Shown: in pieces, positions 1-11,141 of the stretch | Layout of the letters: every line of letters begins with the position of its first letter | How positions within the stretch are numbered: position 1 is the first letter of the stretch | Assembly (NCBI GenBank): GCA_902588895.1 | Contig: CACIRC010000009.1 | Location: 1 to 47,244, forward strand | Length of the DNA stretch: 47,244 bases | Source: an uncultured Pelagibacteraceae bacterium | GTDB taxonomy: Bacteria; Pseudomonadota; Alphaproteobacteria; Pelagibacterales; Pelagibacteraceae | Direction of reading: 5' to 3' | Notes under the pieces: generated by a model | The model's database searches: none | What the model was told of the DNA's origin: nothing | The model's input: only the letters and a program-made list of their open reading frames with translations | Made by a program: the position numbers and the translations under genes

Positions 1-1696
1 CAGATTTAATCATCAGATCATCGTGATTTCCACTTGCAATTACATTTCCCGAGTCAATTACATAAATATTATTTGAATTTAAAATTGTTGATAATCTATG
101 AGCTATTACAATTGTAGTTTTATTTTTTGTTAAAGTCTTTAGTGCTTCTTGAATCTTACTTTCAGTTTCAGAGTCGAGCGATGAAGTTGCTTCATCAAGT
201 AAAATTATTGAACTTTTTTTTAACATAGCTCTTGCAATAGATAGTCTTTGTTTTTCACCACCTGAAAGTCTAACGCCATTTTCACCAATAAGTGTGTCAA
301 ATTTATTAGGGAGATTATCAATAAAATCATCACAAAATGATAGTTTTGCAACTTCAAAGATTTCTTGATCTGTAGCGTTAGATCTTGCGTATTTAATATT
401 ATTTTTAATTGTATCATCAAATAATGTAGTTTCCTGACTTACCATTGAAATTTGATCTCTAAGTGATTTTATTGTCGATTTATATATAGATTGACCGTCA
501 ATAAAAATGTCTCCCGATTGACAATCATAAAATCTTGGTATTAAGTTTAGTATTGTAGATTTACCAGCTCCACTGTGACCTACTAAAGATGTCATTTTAC
601 CCCCTTTAAAATTAAGGTTTACTGAATTTAAAGTTACACCTTCTTTAACTTCATAAGCAAAAATAACATTTGAAAATTCTATATCGGATTTATCTATTTT
701 AATTGGATATGCGCTATCGCTATCATTAATACTATTTTTTTGGTCAATAATTGGCAAAATTCTTGAGGCTGCAGATAATCCTTGATTTAGAACCATATTT
801 AAAGTGGATAATGATCTTACCGGTTGATATGCCAACATCATAGCAGCTAAAAATGAGAAAAAGTTATTTATTTCAAGCTGATCGTCAGACATTAATTTTC
901 CAGCATAAAAAATTAAAACAGCTATCATTATACCGGTTAAAGTTTCCATAATTGGTGACATCCTTACATATACTGTTTGAATTTTTTGATTTTTTTCTTT
1001 AAGTTGATTTAAATATTTATCTGCTCTTTCTTTTTCATATGACTCCTTTTGAAAAATTTTAATTAGTTTGTGATTTTTAAATAATTCAACTAAATAGGTT
1101 GTTAGATAACCAGATTTTTCTTGGGCCTGAGTTGTTACTTTGCTAATTCTTTTACCTAAAGTTTTTGCTGAAATGCTAGCTAGAGGTATCATGATGATAG
1201 AGATAAGAGCTAACCTCCAATTTTGCATGAACATTACAGTTAAAAGACCAACTAGAGTTAAGGAGTCCTTAAATAATGTCAATATTGCATTACTTAATAA
1301 ATTAGTAATATGTGTAACATCATATGTAAGATTTGATATAAATTTACCAGAATGTTTTTTGTCTATAATTTGAGTATCAGTACCAATGAGATTATTAACC
1401 ATATCGAACTGAAGCATTTTTTTCACTGACTCGCCAACACCAATCATAATTGCTTTTGCAAAATATAAAGATAAACCTTTTGTTGCAAATGCAATTATGA
1501 TTAATAGTGGTATTATAATTATTAAAGTTTGATCCTTTTCTATAAAAAGTTTTTCAATTGCAGGGTCTAGTAGCCACGCAATAGAAGATGTACTTCCTGC
1601 AACCAAAATAGAAAAAAAACACGATAAAAAAATTTTATCTAAATATTTTTTTGAATAATCTGTAAATAATCTTTTATAAATATCTGTTTTATTCAT
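1..1696 (-). CDS. MsbA-like ABC exporter (permease-ATPase fusion), C-terminus cut by window edge
   Basis: Half-size ABC exporter: an N-terminal membrane domain (about residues 1-320) fused to an ATPase domain. I translated it by hand from the ATG at 1696; the frame is open to base 1, giving 565 residues, so perhaps only 15-30 C-terminal residues are missing. The ATPase shows Walker A GHSGAGKS (residues 373-380), the signature RLSGGEKQR (about 475-483), Walker B IILLDEATSSLD (about 497) and the H-loop IAHRLST. Family members such as MsbA are homodimers that flip lipid A or other lipids and hydrophobic compounds across the inner membrane. The substrate here cannot be read from the sequence. The start lies 2 bases past the stop of ubiA on the same strand, so the two are probably co-transcribed. 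Confidence 0.9.
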   Translation of the reverse strand, partial: MNKTDIYKRLFTDYSKKYLDKIFLSCFFSILVAGSTSSIAWLLDPAIEKLFIEKDQTLIIIIPLLIIIAFATKGLSLYFAKAIMIGVGESVKKMLQFDMVNNLIGTDTQIIDKKHSGKFISNLTYDVTHITNLLSNAILTLFKDSLTLVGLLTVMFMQNWRLALISIIMIPLASISAKTLGKRISKVTTQAQEKSGYLTTYLVELFKNHKLIKIFQKESYEKERADKYLNQLKEKNQKIQTVYVRMSPIMETLTGIMIAVLIFYAGKLMSDDQLEINNFFSFLAAMMLAYQPVRSLSTLNMVLNQGLSAASRILPIIDQKNSINDSDSAYPIKIDKSDIEFSNVIFAYEVKEGVTLNSVNLNFKGGKMTSLVGHSGAGKSTILNLIPRFYDCQSGDIFIDGQSIYKSTIKSLRDQISMVSQETTLFDDTIKNNIKYARSNATDQEIFEVAKLSFCDDFIDNLPNKFDTLIGENGVRLSGGEKQRLSIARAMLKKSSIILLDEATSSLDSETESKIQEALKTLTKNKTTIVIAHRLSTILNSNNIYVIDSGNVIASGNHDDLMIKS

Positions 1697-1698
1697 TA

Positions 1699-2562
1699 TT
1701 AAATTTTTGCTATAATAATAATAGTAAGAATGATAAACCCAAAAAAATTATTACTTTTAAATGCTTTTAAGCAACTTGATGGATCATTTAAATTAAAAAT
1801 TTTTGTTTGATAAAAAAATAAATGAATAATTGGTAAAATAGATAAAATGTAGTATTTAAAATCAAACTTCATATAATATCCTCCAAGAAAAAAAAGAAAC
1901 ATTAAGCAAGAGTAACATAAAACTAAAAATTTTTTTGCTTTACCTTTAAATTTAATTGAGGTTGATTTTAAACCGATTATTTCATCATCTTTAATATCTT
2001 GATACCCGTATATGGTGTCATAACCCAGTGTCCAAAATATGGCCCCTATATAAAAAACAATAGGCGCCAGATCTATTTGACCTTTAATTGCAGTCCATCC
2101 TAGAATTAACCCATAATTAAATGTAATTCCTAAAAATAATTGAGGCCAATAAGTATATCTTTTCATAAGTGGATATGTAAATGCGAGAGGCATTGATCCA
2201 AGAGCCAGGATAATGGTAAATAAATTAAATTTTAATAGAACTAATAGTGCTAAAAAACACAAAATTAATGCATAATAAATTGCATTTTTTATTGAAACTT
2301 TACCTGATGCAACTGGTCGTTCTCTTGTTCGATATACTTTTGCATCAAATTCTTTATCTAATATATCATTTACAATACATCCGGCCGATCTCATCAAAAC
2401 AGATCCCAGAAAGAATAGAATTAAATAAAAAAAATAACTATTTAAACCTGAGGAAAAATCATAAGCCAAGGTTAAACCCCATGTGCAGGGCCAAAATAAT
2501 AACATGAACCCAATTGGTTTTTTAAGCCTTGTTAAGTCTATAAATAGTTTTACTTGGTTCAT
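1699..2562 (-). CDS. ubiA: 4-hydroxybenzoate polyprenyltransferase UbiA
   Basis: Integral membrane prenyltransferase that attaches the polyprenyl tail to 4-hydroxybenzoate in ubiquinone synthesis. At 287 aa it has the usual family length. The two Mg-diphosphate binding motifs are present: NDILDKEFD at residues 65-73, followed by the UbiA-type YRTRERPVASG, and DTIYGYQDIKDD at 182-193. Several hydrophobic helices fill the rest. It is followed on the same strand, 2 bases on, by the ABC exporter gene. Upstream, about 50 bases separate it from a divergent small membrane-protein gene. Ubiquinone feeds the bc1 complex (petABC) also found in this window. Confidence 0.95.
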   Translation of the reverse strand: MNQVKLFIDLTRLKKPIGFMLLFWPCTWGLTLAYDFSSGLNSYFFYLILFFLGSVLMRSAGCIVNDILDKEFDAKVYRTRERPVASGKVSIKNAIYYALILCFLALLVLLKFNLFTIILALGSMPLAFTYPLMKRYTYWPQLFLGITFNYGLILGWTAIKGQIDLAPIVFYIGAIFWTLGYDTIYGYQDIKDDEIIGLKSTSIKFKGKAKKFLVLCYSCLMFLFFLGGYYMKFDFKYYILSILPIIHLFFYQTKIFNLNDPSSCLKAFKSNNFFGFIILTIIIIAKI

Positions 2563-2614
2563 AATTTTTTACTTGTAAATAACAAAGCCTAGTTTCATAA
2601 TCAAATTGATTCGT

Positions 2615-3019
2615 ATGAATATAGACTACACAGTCACAGCTTTAATGTTTCCTGCAATTCCTTTAATGATGGCTGTCTATAGCAATAGATTCCATTCTTT
2701 AAGTATATTAATTCGACAACTTCATGATGAGCATGTTTATGAAAAACACATCCCACCTGAATGGAAAAAACAGTTTATTAATCTTAGTGGTAGAATAACT
2801 CTTTTAAGATGGACAATACTCTTTGCTTCATTTGGATTTCTATTTAATATGTTGACTGTATTTGCTTTATACTTGGAAGAGGTTTTTTTAGCTAGAGTAA
2901 TTTTTGGATCCTGTTGTTTATCAATGATAATCTCAATTATATTTTTTATAAGAGAAATTCAAATTTCAACAAATGCGCTTAAGCTACATATGTCAGATAT
3001 GGATGTTGATCTTAATTAG
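2615..3019 (+). CDS. DUF2721-like small membrane protein
   Basis: A 134-residue protein with hydrophobic segments near residues 7-20 and two more in the second half (about 63-85 and 90-110). A charged helical stretch (RQLHDEH, PPEWKKQF) lies between. This layout, with the NR-F-SL-LIRQLH pattern after the first helix, resembles the DUF2721 family of unknown function. That match is from memory and moderate. I chose the ATG at 2615; an in-frame TTG lies at 2606. It is divergent from ubiA, and its stop overlaps the convergent qor stop by 8 bases. No function can be assigned. Confidence 0.7.
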   Translation: MNIDYTVTALMFPAIPLMMAVYSNRFHSLSILIRQLHDEHVYEKHIPPEWKKQFINLSGRITLLRWTILFASFGFLFNMLTVFALYLEEVFLARVIFGSCCLSMIISIIFFIREIQISTNALKLHMSDMDVDLN

Positions 3020-3986
3020 GAACTATCACAGCTGGACCTAAAATTTTTCTTCCTTCGAGATCTTGATGAGCTTGTATGACGTCTTCTAATTTATACCTTT
3101 TAAATATTTTAATTTTAACTTTACCAGAGCTAATTTTTTCAAACATTATTTTTGACGCTTCATCCAGCTCTTTTCTTGTTGATAGATATTGTTGCATTGA
3201 TGGTCTTACAAGATAAAGCCCTTTTGGTTGAAGAACCTTTGGAACATTTATGTCTGATAATGGTCCAGATGCATTTCCAAACGAAATCATCATTCCTCTA
3301 ACTGCCAAACATTCAATTGATCCATCCAATGTATCTTTACCAACACCATCGTATACAACAGGCACACCATTACCATTTGTAATTTCTAAAACTTTTTTTG
3401 CAAAATCTTCTTTATTATAATTTATTACATAATCGTAACCATTTTCTTTTGCTATATTTACTTTTTCATCTGATCCAACTGTCCCTATAACAGTACAACC
3501 TAAACTTTTTGCCCATTGCCCAAATATTTGTCCAACACCACCAGCAGCTGCGTGAAACAATATTGTTTCACCTGATTTAACTGGATAAGTTTTGTGTAAA
3601 AGATAAAAAGTGGTTAATCCTTTTGTCATTAAAGTTGCAGCTATCTCAAGCTCAATACCATCTGGTACTTTTACTAAATTCTTAGTGGGGTAATTTCTGT
3701 GAGAACAGTAAGAACCTAAAGGAATACCAGCATAGGAAATTTTATCACCAACTTTAAAGTCTTTAACGCTATCTCCAATTTCTGTAATAATGCCAGCACC
3801 CTCTAAACCTAAACCAATTGGTAGTTTTAATGGGTATAGACCTGATCTATGGTATGTATCAATGTAGTTAAGACCAATTGCTTTTTGTTCAATTGTTACT
3901 TGATCAGAACCAGGTTTATCTAGGGATATGTCTTTAACTTCTAAAACTTCAGTTCCACCAGTTTTATTAATCTCTACAGCTTTCAT
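3012..3986 (-). CDS. qor: NADPH:quinone oxidoreductase, zinc-independent MDR family
   Basis: A 324-residue medium-chain dehydrogenase/reductase of the QOR type, which reduces quinones with one electron from NADPH. It follows the E. coli QorA pattern closely: NYIDTYHRSGLYP near residues 40-52, the Rossmann motif HAAAGGVG at 145-152, GTVGSDEK after it, and a C-terminal EGRKILGPAV stretch. The cysteine and histidine ligands of zinc alcohol dehydrogenases are absent, as expected. It is last in a three-gene minus-strand set, 3 bases after the pirin gene, and converges with the DUF2721-like gene. Physiological substrate is unknown; detoxification of quinones is a family-based guess. Confidence 0.92.
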   Translation of the reverse strand: MKAVEINKTGGTEVLEVKDISLDKPGSDQVTIEQKAIGLNYIDTYHRSGLYPLKLPIGLGLEGAGIITEIGDSVKDFKVGDKISYAGIPLGSYCSHRNYPTKNLVKVPDGIELEIAATLMTKGLTTFYLLHKTYPVKSGETILFHAAAGGVGQIFGQWAKSLGCTVIGTVGSDEKVNIAKENGYDYVINYNKEDFAKKVLEITNGNGVPVVYDGVGKDTLDGSIECLAVRGMMISFGNASGPLSDINVPKVLQPKGLYLVRPSMQQYLSTRKELDEASKIMFEKISSGKVKIKIFKRYKLEDVIQAHQDLEGRKILGPAVIVPN

Positions 3987-3989
3987 AAT

Positions 3990-4826
3990 TTATTTTACAA
4001 ATGTACCATTATGATAATCTTGAACTGCTTGCAAGATTTCTGCTTTAGTATTCATAACAAATGGTCCACCTCTAGCTATTTCCTCATTTATTGGTTTACC
4101 CGAAATCACTAAAAACTTAGCATTTGATTTTGCTTTAATAATTAAATCTTCACCTTTAGTTAATAATATTAAAGTACTATCTATAACTTGATCGTGTTTA
4201 TCTTTTCCAATTTCAATTTCACCACTAATTAAATAAACAAAAGTATTGTGGGTAGATGGTAATTTAAAATTAAATTCCTTATCTTTATTAAGCTCAATAT
4301 CAAAATAAACTGGTTCAACGTTATGACCTTTTACTGGTCCTTCAGCATTCTCGAATTTACCGGCAATAACTTTTACTTGTTTCTCATCATCTTTATAAAC
4401 ACTCATTTTATCAGCATCAATGTAAAGATATTCAGGCTTACTCATTTTTAATTTAGCAGGCATGTTAATCCATAATTGAAAACCATGAAGTCTTCCTTCT
4501 TTCATAGCGGGCATTTCTGAATGAATGATCCCACTTCCTGTTTTCATCCATTGAACATCTCCCGCAGTCATTCTACCTTCACCACCTGTACTATCTTTAT
4601 GCTCAAAATCTCCAGCCAACATATAAGTCACTGTTTCAATTCCTCTATGAGGGTGAGGTGGAAAACCCGCAACATAATCCTCACTATTTTCTGATCCAAA
4701 TTCATCAAGCATTAAGAAAGGATCAAAATAATTTGGCTCAACACCAATACTTCTTTTTAATTTAACTCCAGCACCGTCAGAAGCTGGGATAGGATCAATA
4801 ATTTTACTAACTTCAATATTTTTCAT
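3990..4826 (-). CDS. Pirin family bicupin protein
   Basis: A 278-residue pirin: an N-terminal cupin with the metal-binding set H58, H60 (in FPPHPHRGIET), H102 and E104 (in IIHSEMP), matching the known pirin metal site, and a C-terminal pirin domain (about 170-275). Bacterial pirins such as E. coli YhhW have quercetinase activity; in other bacteria they bind enzymes of central metabolism. Which applies here is not visible. It lies between the haloacid dehalogenase gene (20 bases upstream) and qor (3 bases downstream), so the three likely form one transcript with a redox or detoxifying theme. Confidence 0.93.
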   Translation of the reverse strand: MKNIEVSKIIDPIPASDGAGVKLKRSIGVEPNYFDPFLMLDEFGSENSEDYVAGFPPHPHRGIETVTYMLAGDFEHKDSTGGEGRMTAGDVQWMKTGSGIIHSEMPAMKEGRLHGFQLWINMPAKLKMSKPEYLYIDADKMSVYKDDEKQVKVIAGKFENAEGPVKGHNVEPVYFDIELNKDKEFNFKLPSTHNTFVYLISGEIEIGKDKHDQVIDSTLILLTKGEDLIIKAKSNAKFLVISGKPINEEIARGGPFVMNTKAEILQAVQDYHNGTFVK

Positions 4827-4846
4827 ATTTCATAAATAAGAATTAT

Positions 4847-5509
4847 TTATATTATATCAAGTAACTTACTAAGATCTTTAATTTGATGTTTTGGTACATA
4901 ATCTAGATTATCAAAAGTATTATTGTTTCTATTAACCCAAATAGAATTATAACCATAATTTCCACCACCAGATATATCCCAAGTGTTAGCACTTAAAAAA
5001 GCAACTTCATTTTTTTTAATATTATATTTTTTAACTGGTATATCGTAAACTTTAGAGTCTGGTTTATAAACTCCAACCTCTTCAATTGAAAAAATATCGT
5101 CAAAAATATTTTCTAAATTACTGCTCTTAACCAATTCATTAAGAAGGGAAGGTGTACCATTTGAAAGAACGGCAAGTTTTAAATTTTTATCTTTTAATGA
5201 TTTTAAAACTTCAGGCACTTCTTTAAATGGTGATAGAATTTTATAAAGGTTTAATAATTCATTTCTCATAGAAGAGTCTATTTCATAAGTTTTCATTGAT
5301 TTATCCAAACTGTCCTGTGTCACTTGCCAAAAATCCTTATGACGTTTCATTAAACTTCTCAGCCAAGTATATTCTAATTGTGTTGTTCTCCAATAATTGG
5401 CGAAACCTTCCCACTTATCACCTATTTTATCTTTACATTTTTCAGCAGCTGAGTTGACATCAAATAAAGTGCCGTAAGCATCAAAAATTATTGCTTTAAT
5501 ATTTTTCAT
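4847..5509 (-). CDS. (S)-2-haloacid dehalogenase, type II (HAD superfamily)
   Basis: A 220-residue HAD hydrolase with the full active-site set of L-2-haloacid dehalogenases: nucleophile D10 in FDAYGTLFDV, T14, R41 (NYWRTTQLEYTW), S116-N117 (SNGTPS), K149 and Y155 (YKPDSKVY), and S173, N175 and D178 (SANTWDISGG). This pattern distinguishes type II dehalogenases from other HAD phosphatases. The reaction would release halide from 2-haloacids to give 2-hydroxyacids, plausible for marine organohalides. It is first in the set HAD-pirin-qor, and its ATG is only 16 bases from the ATG of the divergent rsmE gene. Confidence 0.93.
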   Translation of the reverse strand: MKNIKAIIFDAYGTLFDVNSAAEKCKDKIGDKWEGFANYWRTTQLEYTWLRSLMKRHKDFWQVTQDSLDKSMKTYEIDSSMRNELLNLYKILSPFKEVPEVLKSLKDKNLKLAVLSNGTPSLLNELVKSSNLENIFDDIFSIEEVGVYKPDSKVYDIPVKKYNIKKNEVAFLSANTWDISGGGNYGYNSIWVNRNNNTFDNLDYVPKHQIKDLSKLLDII

Positions 5510-5525
5510 AAACTAACTTATCAAT

Positions 5526-6224
5526 ATGAGTAACATTAGATTATTTTATTCAAAAAGTTTATCTCTTAATTTGACTGACAAACTTGATAAATCTCAATCT
5601 CACTATGTTTCAAAAGTTATGAGACTTAAAGAGAAAGAAGTTTTTTCTCTTTTTAATAGCAGTGGTGAATGGGAAGCGAAAATCTCAAATATCACAAAAA
5701 GCATAATTGAATTTAATGTTACGAAACAATTAAGACACAAAGAAAATACCAAAGATCTCTGGCTAGCTTTCTCTCCAATTAAATCAAATTACTTTAATTT
5801 CATGATCCAAAAAGCTACAGAGCTTGGTGTAACTAAGTTTTTACCAATTATCTTTGAAAGAACGATTGTTAGAAAGATAAATAAAGCGAGATTGGAAAAA
5901 GTAATCATAGAAGCAGCCGAACAGTCAAATAGAATAACAGTTCCATCAATTGAGGATCCTCAAAAATTAAAAAGCTTTCTAAATAATGATATGGATTTAA
6001 TATTTACTGACCTCAATACTGCTAATACAAAAATTGATCTTACAAAGTTAACAACTAAACCCACTTGCGTAATCATAGGGCCTGAAGGAGATTTTTCTGA
6101 GCAGGAGAGGGAAGAGATTCTCAAATTTAATGGTGTTCAGTCTGTTAAAATCAATGAAAACATCTTGAGATCTGAAACCGCTGTAATTTCTGCTCTATCG
6201 ATCATAAATTACGCCATTAATTGA
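5526..6224 (+). CDS. rsmE: 16S rRNA (uracil(1498)-N3)-methyltransferase RsmE
   Basis: A SPOUT-fold methyltransferase of 232 residues that methylates U1498 of 16S rRNA in the decoding region. Seen in order: an N-terminal PUA-like domain with YVSKVMRLK, KATELGVTKF (96-105), EAAEQSNR (129-136), and the SAM-binding knot with GPEGDF (185-190) and LRSETA (214-219). Length is normal. The start codon is 16 bases from the divergent dehalogenase start. It is followed by a 61-base gap before coxB that holds a small hairpin. Confidence 0.95.
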   Translation: MSNIRLFYSKSLSLNLTDKLDKSQSHYVSKVMRLKEKEVFSLFNSSGEWEAKISNITKSIIEFNVTKQLRHKENTKDLWLAFSPIKSNYFNFMIQKATELGVTKFLPIIFERTIVRKINKARLEKVIIEAAEQSNRITVPSIEDPQKLKSFLNNDMDLIFTDLNTANTKIDLTKLTTKPTCVIIGPEGDFSEQEREEILKFNGVQSVKINENILRSETAVISALSIINYAIN

Positions 6225-6243
6225 TATTTTGTCGCTAAAAGTA

Positions 6244-6270
6244 AAAGTGTATTTTTTTAAAAGACACTTT
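6244..6270 (+). promoter_or_regulatory. 7-bp inverted repeat between rsmE and coxB
   Basis: AAAGTGT (6244-6250) and ACACTTT (6264-6270) can pair around a 13-base loop rich in T. There is no T-run after the stem, so it is a poor intrinsic terminator for rsmE. A TATATA stretch at the 3' edge could serve as a -10 for the cox operon. Role is a guess. Confidence 0.3.
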
Positions 6271-6285
6271 ATATAGGGTAAAAAA

Positions 6286-8737
<2,452 letters not shown>

Positions 8738-8770
8738 GTATAGCAAACAAGATTTTTTAACTTTAAATTA

Positions 8771-9682
8771 ATGATCAAGTCTAAATTAAAAAATAGAAAC
8801 TTATCTCAAGAAGACGCCTTTAATTTATCTGAATTATTTAAATTAATGAAACCAAGAGTAATGTCTTTGGTTATATTTACTTGTGCGGTTGGTTTATTAA
8901 TGGCCCCAAATATAATCCCAACAAAGGACGCAATAATTGGAATTATTTTAGTTTCAATTGGAGCAGGAGCAGCTGGGGCTTTAAATATGTGGTACGAGTC
9001 AGATTTAGATGCCCTTATGACAAGAACTTGTTTGAGACCAATTCCGACAGGCAAGGTAAATAGAAATCAAGCACTAGTATTTGGAATTTCTCTTTCGATT
9101 TTTTCTGTAATTGCGCTCGATTTTTACTCAAATAGAATATCAGCTGCTTTGTTACTGTTTACTATTTTGTTTTATGTATTTGTTTATACAATTTGGTTAA
9201 AAAGAAAAACTCCGCAGAATATAGTAATCGGAGGAGCTGCAGGAGCACTGCCTCCAGTTATTGGCTGGACTATAGCTACTAATTCTTTCACTTTTGAGCC
9301 AATTACATTCTTTTTGATTATATTCTTTTGGACGCCTTCACATTTTTGGGCTCTGAGTTTGTACAAATCAGATGATTACAAAAAAGCGAAGATTCCAATG
9401 CTTCCACTAACAAATGGTGTTGAGAGTACAAAATTAAACATATTTGTTTATTCTTTAACGATGTTACCTGTAATTATCTTGCCTTATGCAATTGGCTTTG
9501 TAGGTATAACTTTTTTAATCCCATCTTTAATTTTGACAATTTATTATAATTATTTATGTTTCGACCTTTATAAATTTAAAAAAAACAAATTTGATGCAAA
9601 AAAAGCAAAATCTATTTTTGGATATTCAATTTTGTATTTATTTTTAATTTTTGTTCTTTTTTTAATTGATAAAATTTTATGA
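8771..9682 (+). CDS. ctaB: Protoheme IX farnesyltransferase (heme O synthase)
   Basis: UbiA-superfamily membrane enzyme (303 aa) that adds farnesyl to heme b, giving heme O, the precursor of the heme a used by CoxA. The allylic diphosphate motif NMWYESDLDALMTRT (72-86) is followed by CLRPIPTGK, and LMKPRVMSL (25-33) is the typical N-terminal signature. The second motif region includes WTPSHFWALSLY. It lies 33 bases after coxA; its TGA overlaps the ATG of the next small gene (ATGA). Heme A synthase (ctaA) is not in this window. Confidence 0.96.
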   Translation: MIKSKLKNRNLSQEDAFNLSELFKLMKPRVMSLVIFTCAVGLLMAPNIIPTKDAIIGIILVSIGAGAAGALNMWYESDLDALMTRTCLRPIPTGKVNRNQALVFGISLSIFSVIALDFYSNRISAALLLFTILFYVFVYTIWLKRKTPQNIVIGGAAGALPPVIGWTIATNSFTFEPITFFLIIFFWTPSHFWALSLYKSDDYKKAKIPMLPLTNGVESTKLNIFVYSLTMLPVIILPYAIGFVGITFLIPSLILTIYYNYLCFDLYKFKKNKFDAKKAKSIFGYSILYLFLIFVLFLIDKIL

Positions 9683-9804
9683 TAACACCTGACAAAAAAA
9701 CAAAGAAAAAAAATATTATAACTGCTATAGCAATTTTAGCATTTATGGTATTTTTATTTATTTTTACTTTATACAACGTTGGAGTATTTGATAGACAGAT
9801 ATGA
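9679..9804 (+). CDS. 41-aa CoxF-like membrane protein of the cox operon
   Basis: A short gene found by reading the ctaB-ctaG gap. It starts with the ATG overlapping the ctaB stop (ATGA at 9679-9682) and ends with a TGA overlapping the ctaG ATG (ATGA at 9801-9804). The 41-residue product has a lysine-rich head (DKKTKKKN) and one hydrophobic helix (about residues 13-32), so it should be a single-pass membrane protein with its N-terminus inside. Alphaproteobacterial cox operons often carry such a small basic, single-helix protein (CoxF) at exactly this spot between ctaB and ctaG. I infer the same family from position and shape, not from strong sequence identity. A role in oxidase assembly is likely but untested. 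Confidence 0.8.
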   Translation: MITPDKKTKKKNIITAIAILAFMVFLFIFTLYNVGVFDRQI

Positions 9805-10334
9805 TTAAAGGCAAAACATTAACTCCTTTACTTTTAGCTGGGATTTTTATCCTTATGTTAGGATTGTCTTTTGCAGCAGTCCCTTTGTATGATTTGTTCT
9901 GTAGAGTTACTGGTTTTGGAGGAACAACCCAGGTTTCAAAAGAAGCTCCAAAAATAGTGTTAGACAAGGTTGTAAGTGTGAGGTTTGATACAAATGTGAA
10001 CAATCTTGATTGGAATTTCAAAGCAAAATCAAATGTGATTGATGTGAAAGTTGGCCAGGTGAACAAAATTGAATTTGAAGTTGAGAATTTAGGAAACGAA
10101 ACGACTCATGGTGTAGCTAGTTTTAATGTTTCACCAGCAAGTTTTGGCAAATATTACAGTAAATTAGGATGTTTTTGTTTTGAAAAACAAGAGTTGAAGG
10201 CAGGAGAGAAGGCAACTTACGTAATGACTTTCTATTTAGACCCTGACCTTGTGAACGATCCAACTACAAAAAATCTACAAGATGTAACTATGTCGTACAC
10301 TTTTTTCTCGACAGATTACTATAAACAATCATAA
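9801..10334 (+). CDS. ctaG: Cytochrome c oxidase assembly protein CtaG (Cox11)
   Basis: Copper chaperone that delivers Cu to the CuB site of subunit I. It has 177 residues: one N-terminal membrane helix (about 7-29) and a periplasmic immunoglobulin-like domain. Cu-binding cysteines C124 and C126 sit in GCFCFEKQ, with the additional conserved C34 in LFCRVTGFGGTT. It overlaps the preceding 41-aa gene by 4 bases and is followed 9 bases later by coxC. Confidence 0.96.
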   Translation: MIKGKTLTPLLLAGIFILMLGLSFAAVPLYDLFCRVTGFGGTTQVSKEAPKIVLDKVVSVRFDTNVNNLDWNFKAKSNVIDVKVGQVNKIEFEVENLGNETTHGVASFNVSPASFGKYYSKLGCFCFEKQELKAGEKATYVMTFYLDPDLVNDPTTKNLQDVTMSYTFFSTDYYKQS

Positions 10335-10343
10335 TCACAAAAA

Positions 10344-11132
10344 ATGTCAGCAGAAAAAAAACATGATTACCACTTAGTTGATCCAAGTCCCTGGCCAATC
10401 TATACATCTTTTGCATGCTTAGTATTAGCTATAGGTGCAATTTTTTATATGCATAACGGTATTTCATGGGGAATGTATCTTGGTTTAGCTTTGTTAATTT
10501 ATGGTGCATACATGTGGTTTAGAGATGTAGTAATCGAAGCTGAACATCAAGGTCATCACACTCCTGTTGTTCAAATTCATCACAGATATGGAATGACTTT
10601 ATTTATTGCTTCAGAGGTAATGTTCTTTGTTGCATGGTTCTGGGCTTACTTTGATATTAGCTTGTTTCCAAATGAATTTGTTGGAAATGTCTGGCCACCA
10701 AAAGATATTGAAACTTTTGATCCTTGGGACATTCCTTTGATAAATACTTTAGTTTTATTACTATCGGGAACAACTGTGACTTGGGCACACCACTCTTTAT
10801 TGGAGGATGATAGAAAAGGATTTATACAAGGGTTAACTTTAACTGTAATACTAGGATTCTTTTTTACGTTATTACAAGCATATGAGTACCATCATGCCAC
10901 TTTTACCTACTCGGGCCATATTTATGGAGCAGTTTTTTACATGGCAACAGGTTTTCATGGTTTCCACGTGATTATTGGAACAATATTTTTGGCCGTATGT
11001 TTGTGGAGGGGAAGACTTGGTCATTTCACAAAAGATCATCATTTTGGATTTGAAGCAGCTGCTTGGTATTGGCATTTTGTCGACGTAGTGTGGCTATTCT
11101 TATTTGCTGCAATTTATATTTGGGGAAGTTAA
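10344..11132 (+). CDS. coxC: Cytochrome c oxidase subunit III
   Basis: Seven-helix core subunit of complex IV, 262 residues, that stabilises subunit I and proton uptake. Family marks include HDYHLVDPSPWP at the N-terminus, E91 in IASEVMFFVAWFW (the conserved carboxylate), TVTWAHHSL, HGFHVIIGT and the C-terminal AWYWHFVDVVWLFLF. Length is normal. It follows ctaG within the cox operon. Confidence 0.97.
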   Translation: MSAEKKHDYHLVDPSPWPIYTSFACLVLAIGAIFYMHNGISWGMYLGLALLIYGAYMWFRDVVIEAEHQGHHTPVVQIHHRYGMTLFIASEVMFFVAWFWAYFDISLFPNEFVGNVWPPKDIETFDPWDIPLINTLVLLLSGTTVTWAHHSLLEDDRKGFIQGLTLTVILGFFFTLLQAYEYHHATFTYSGHIYGAVFYMATGFHGFHVIIGTIFLAVCLWRGRLGHFTKDHHFGFEAAAWYWHFVDVVWLFLFAAIYIWGS

Positions 11133-11141
11133 TATTTATCC

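Noticed and set aside
2247..2507. Open plus-strand frame of 86 codons
   Set aside because: It lies wholly antisense within ubiA, which has full family motifs; composition is what an AT-rich complement gives.
9764..10066. 100-codon minus-strand frame
   Set aside because: Antisense to ctaG in the cox operon; ctaG has its copper-binding cysteines and is clearly the real gene.
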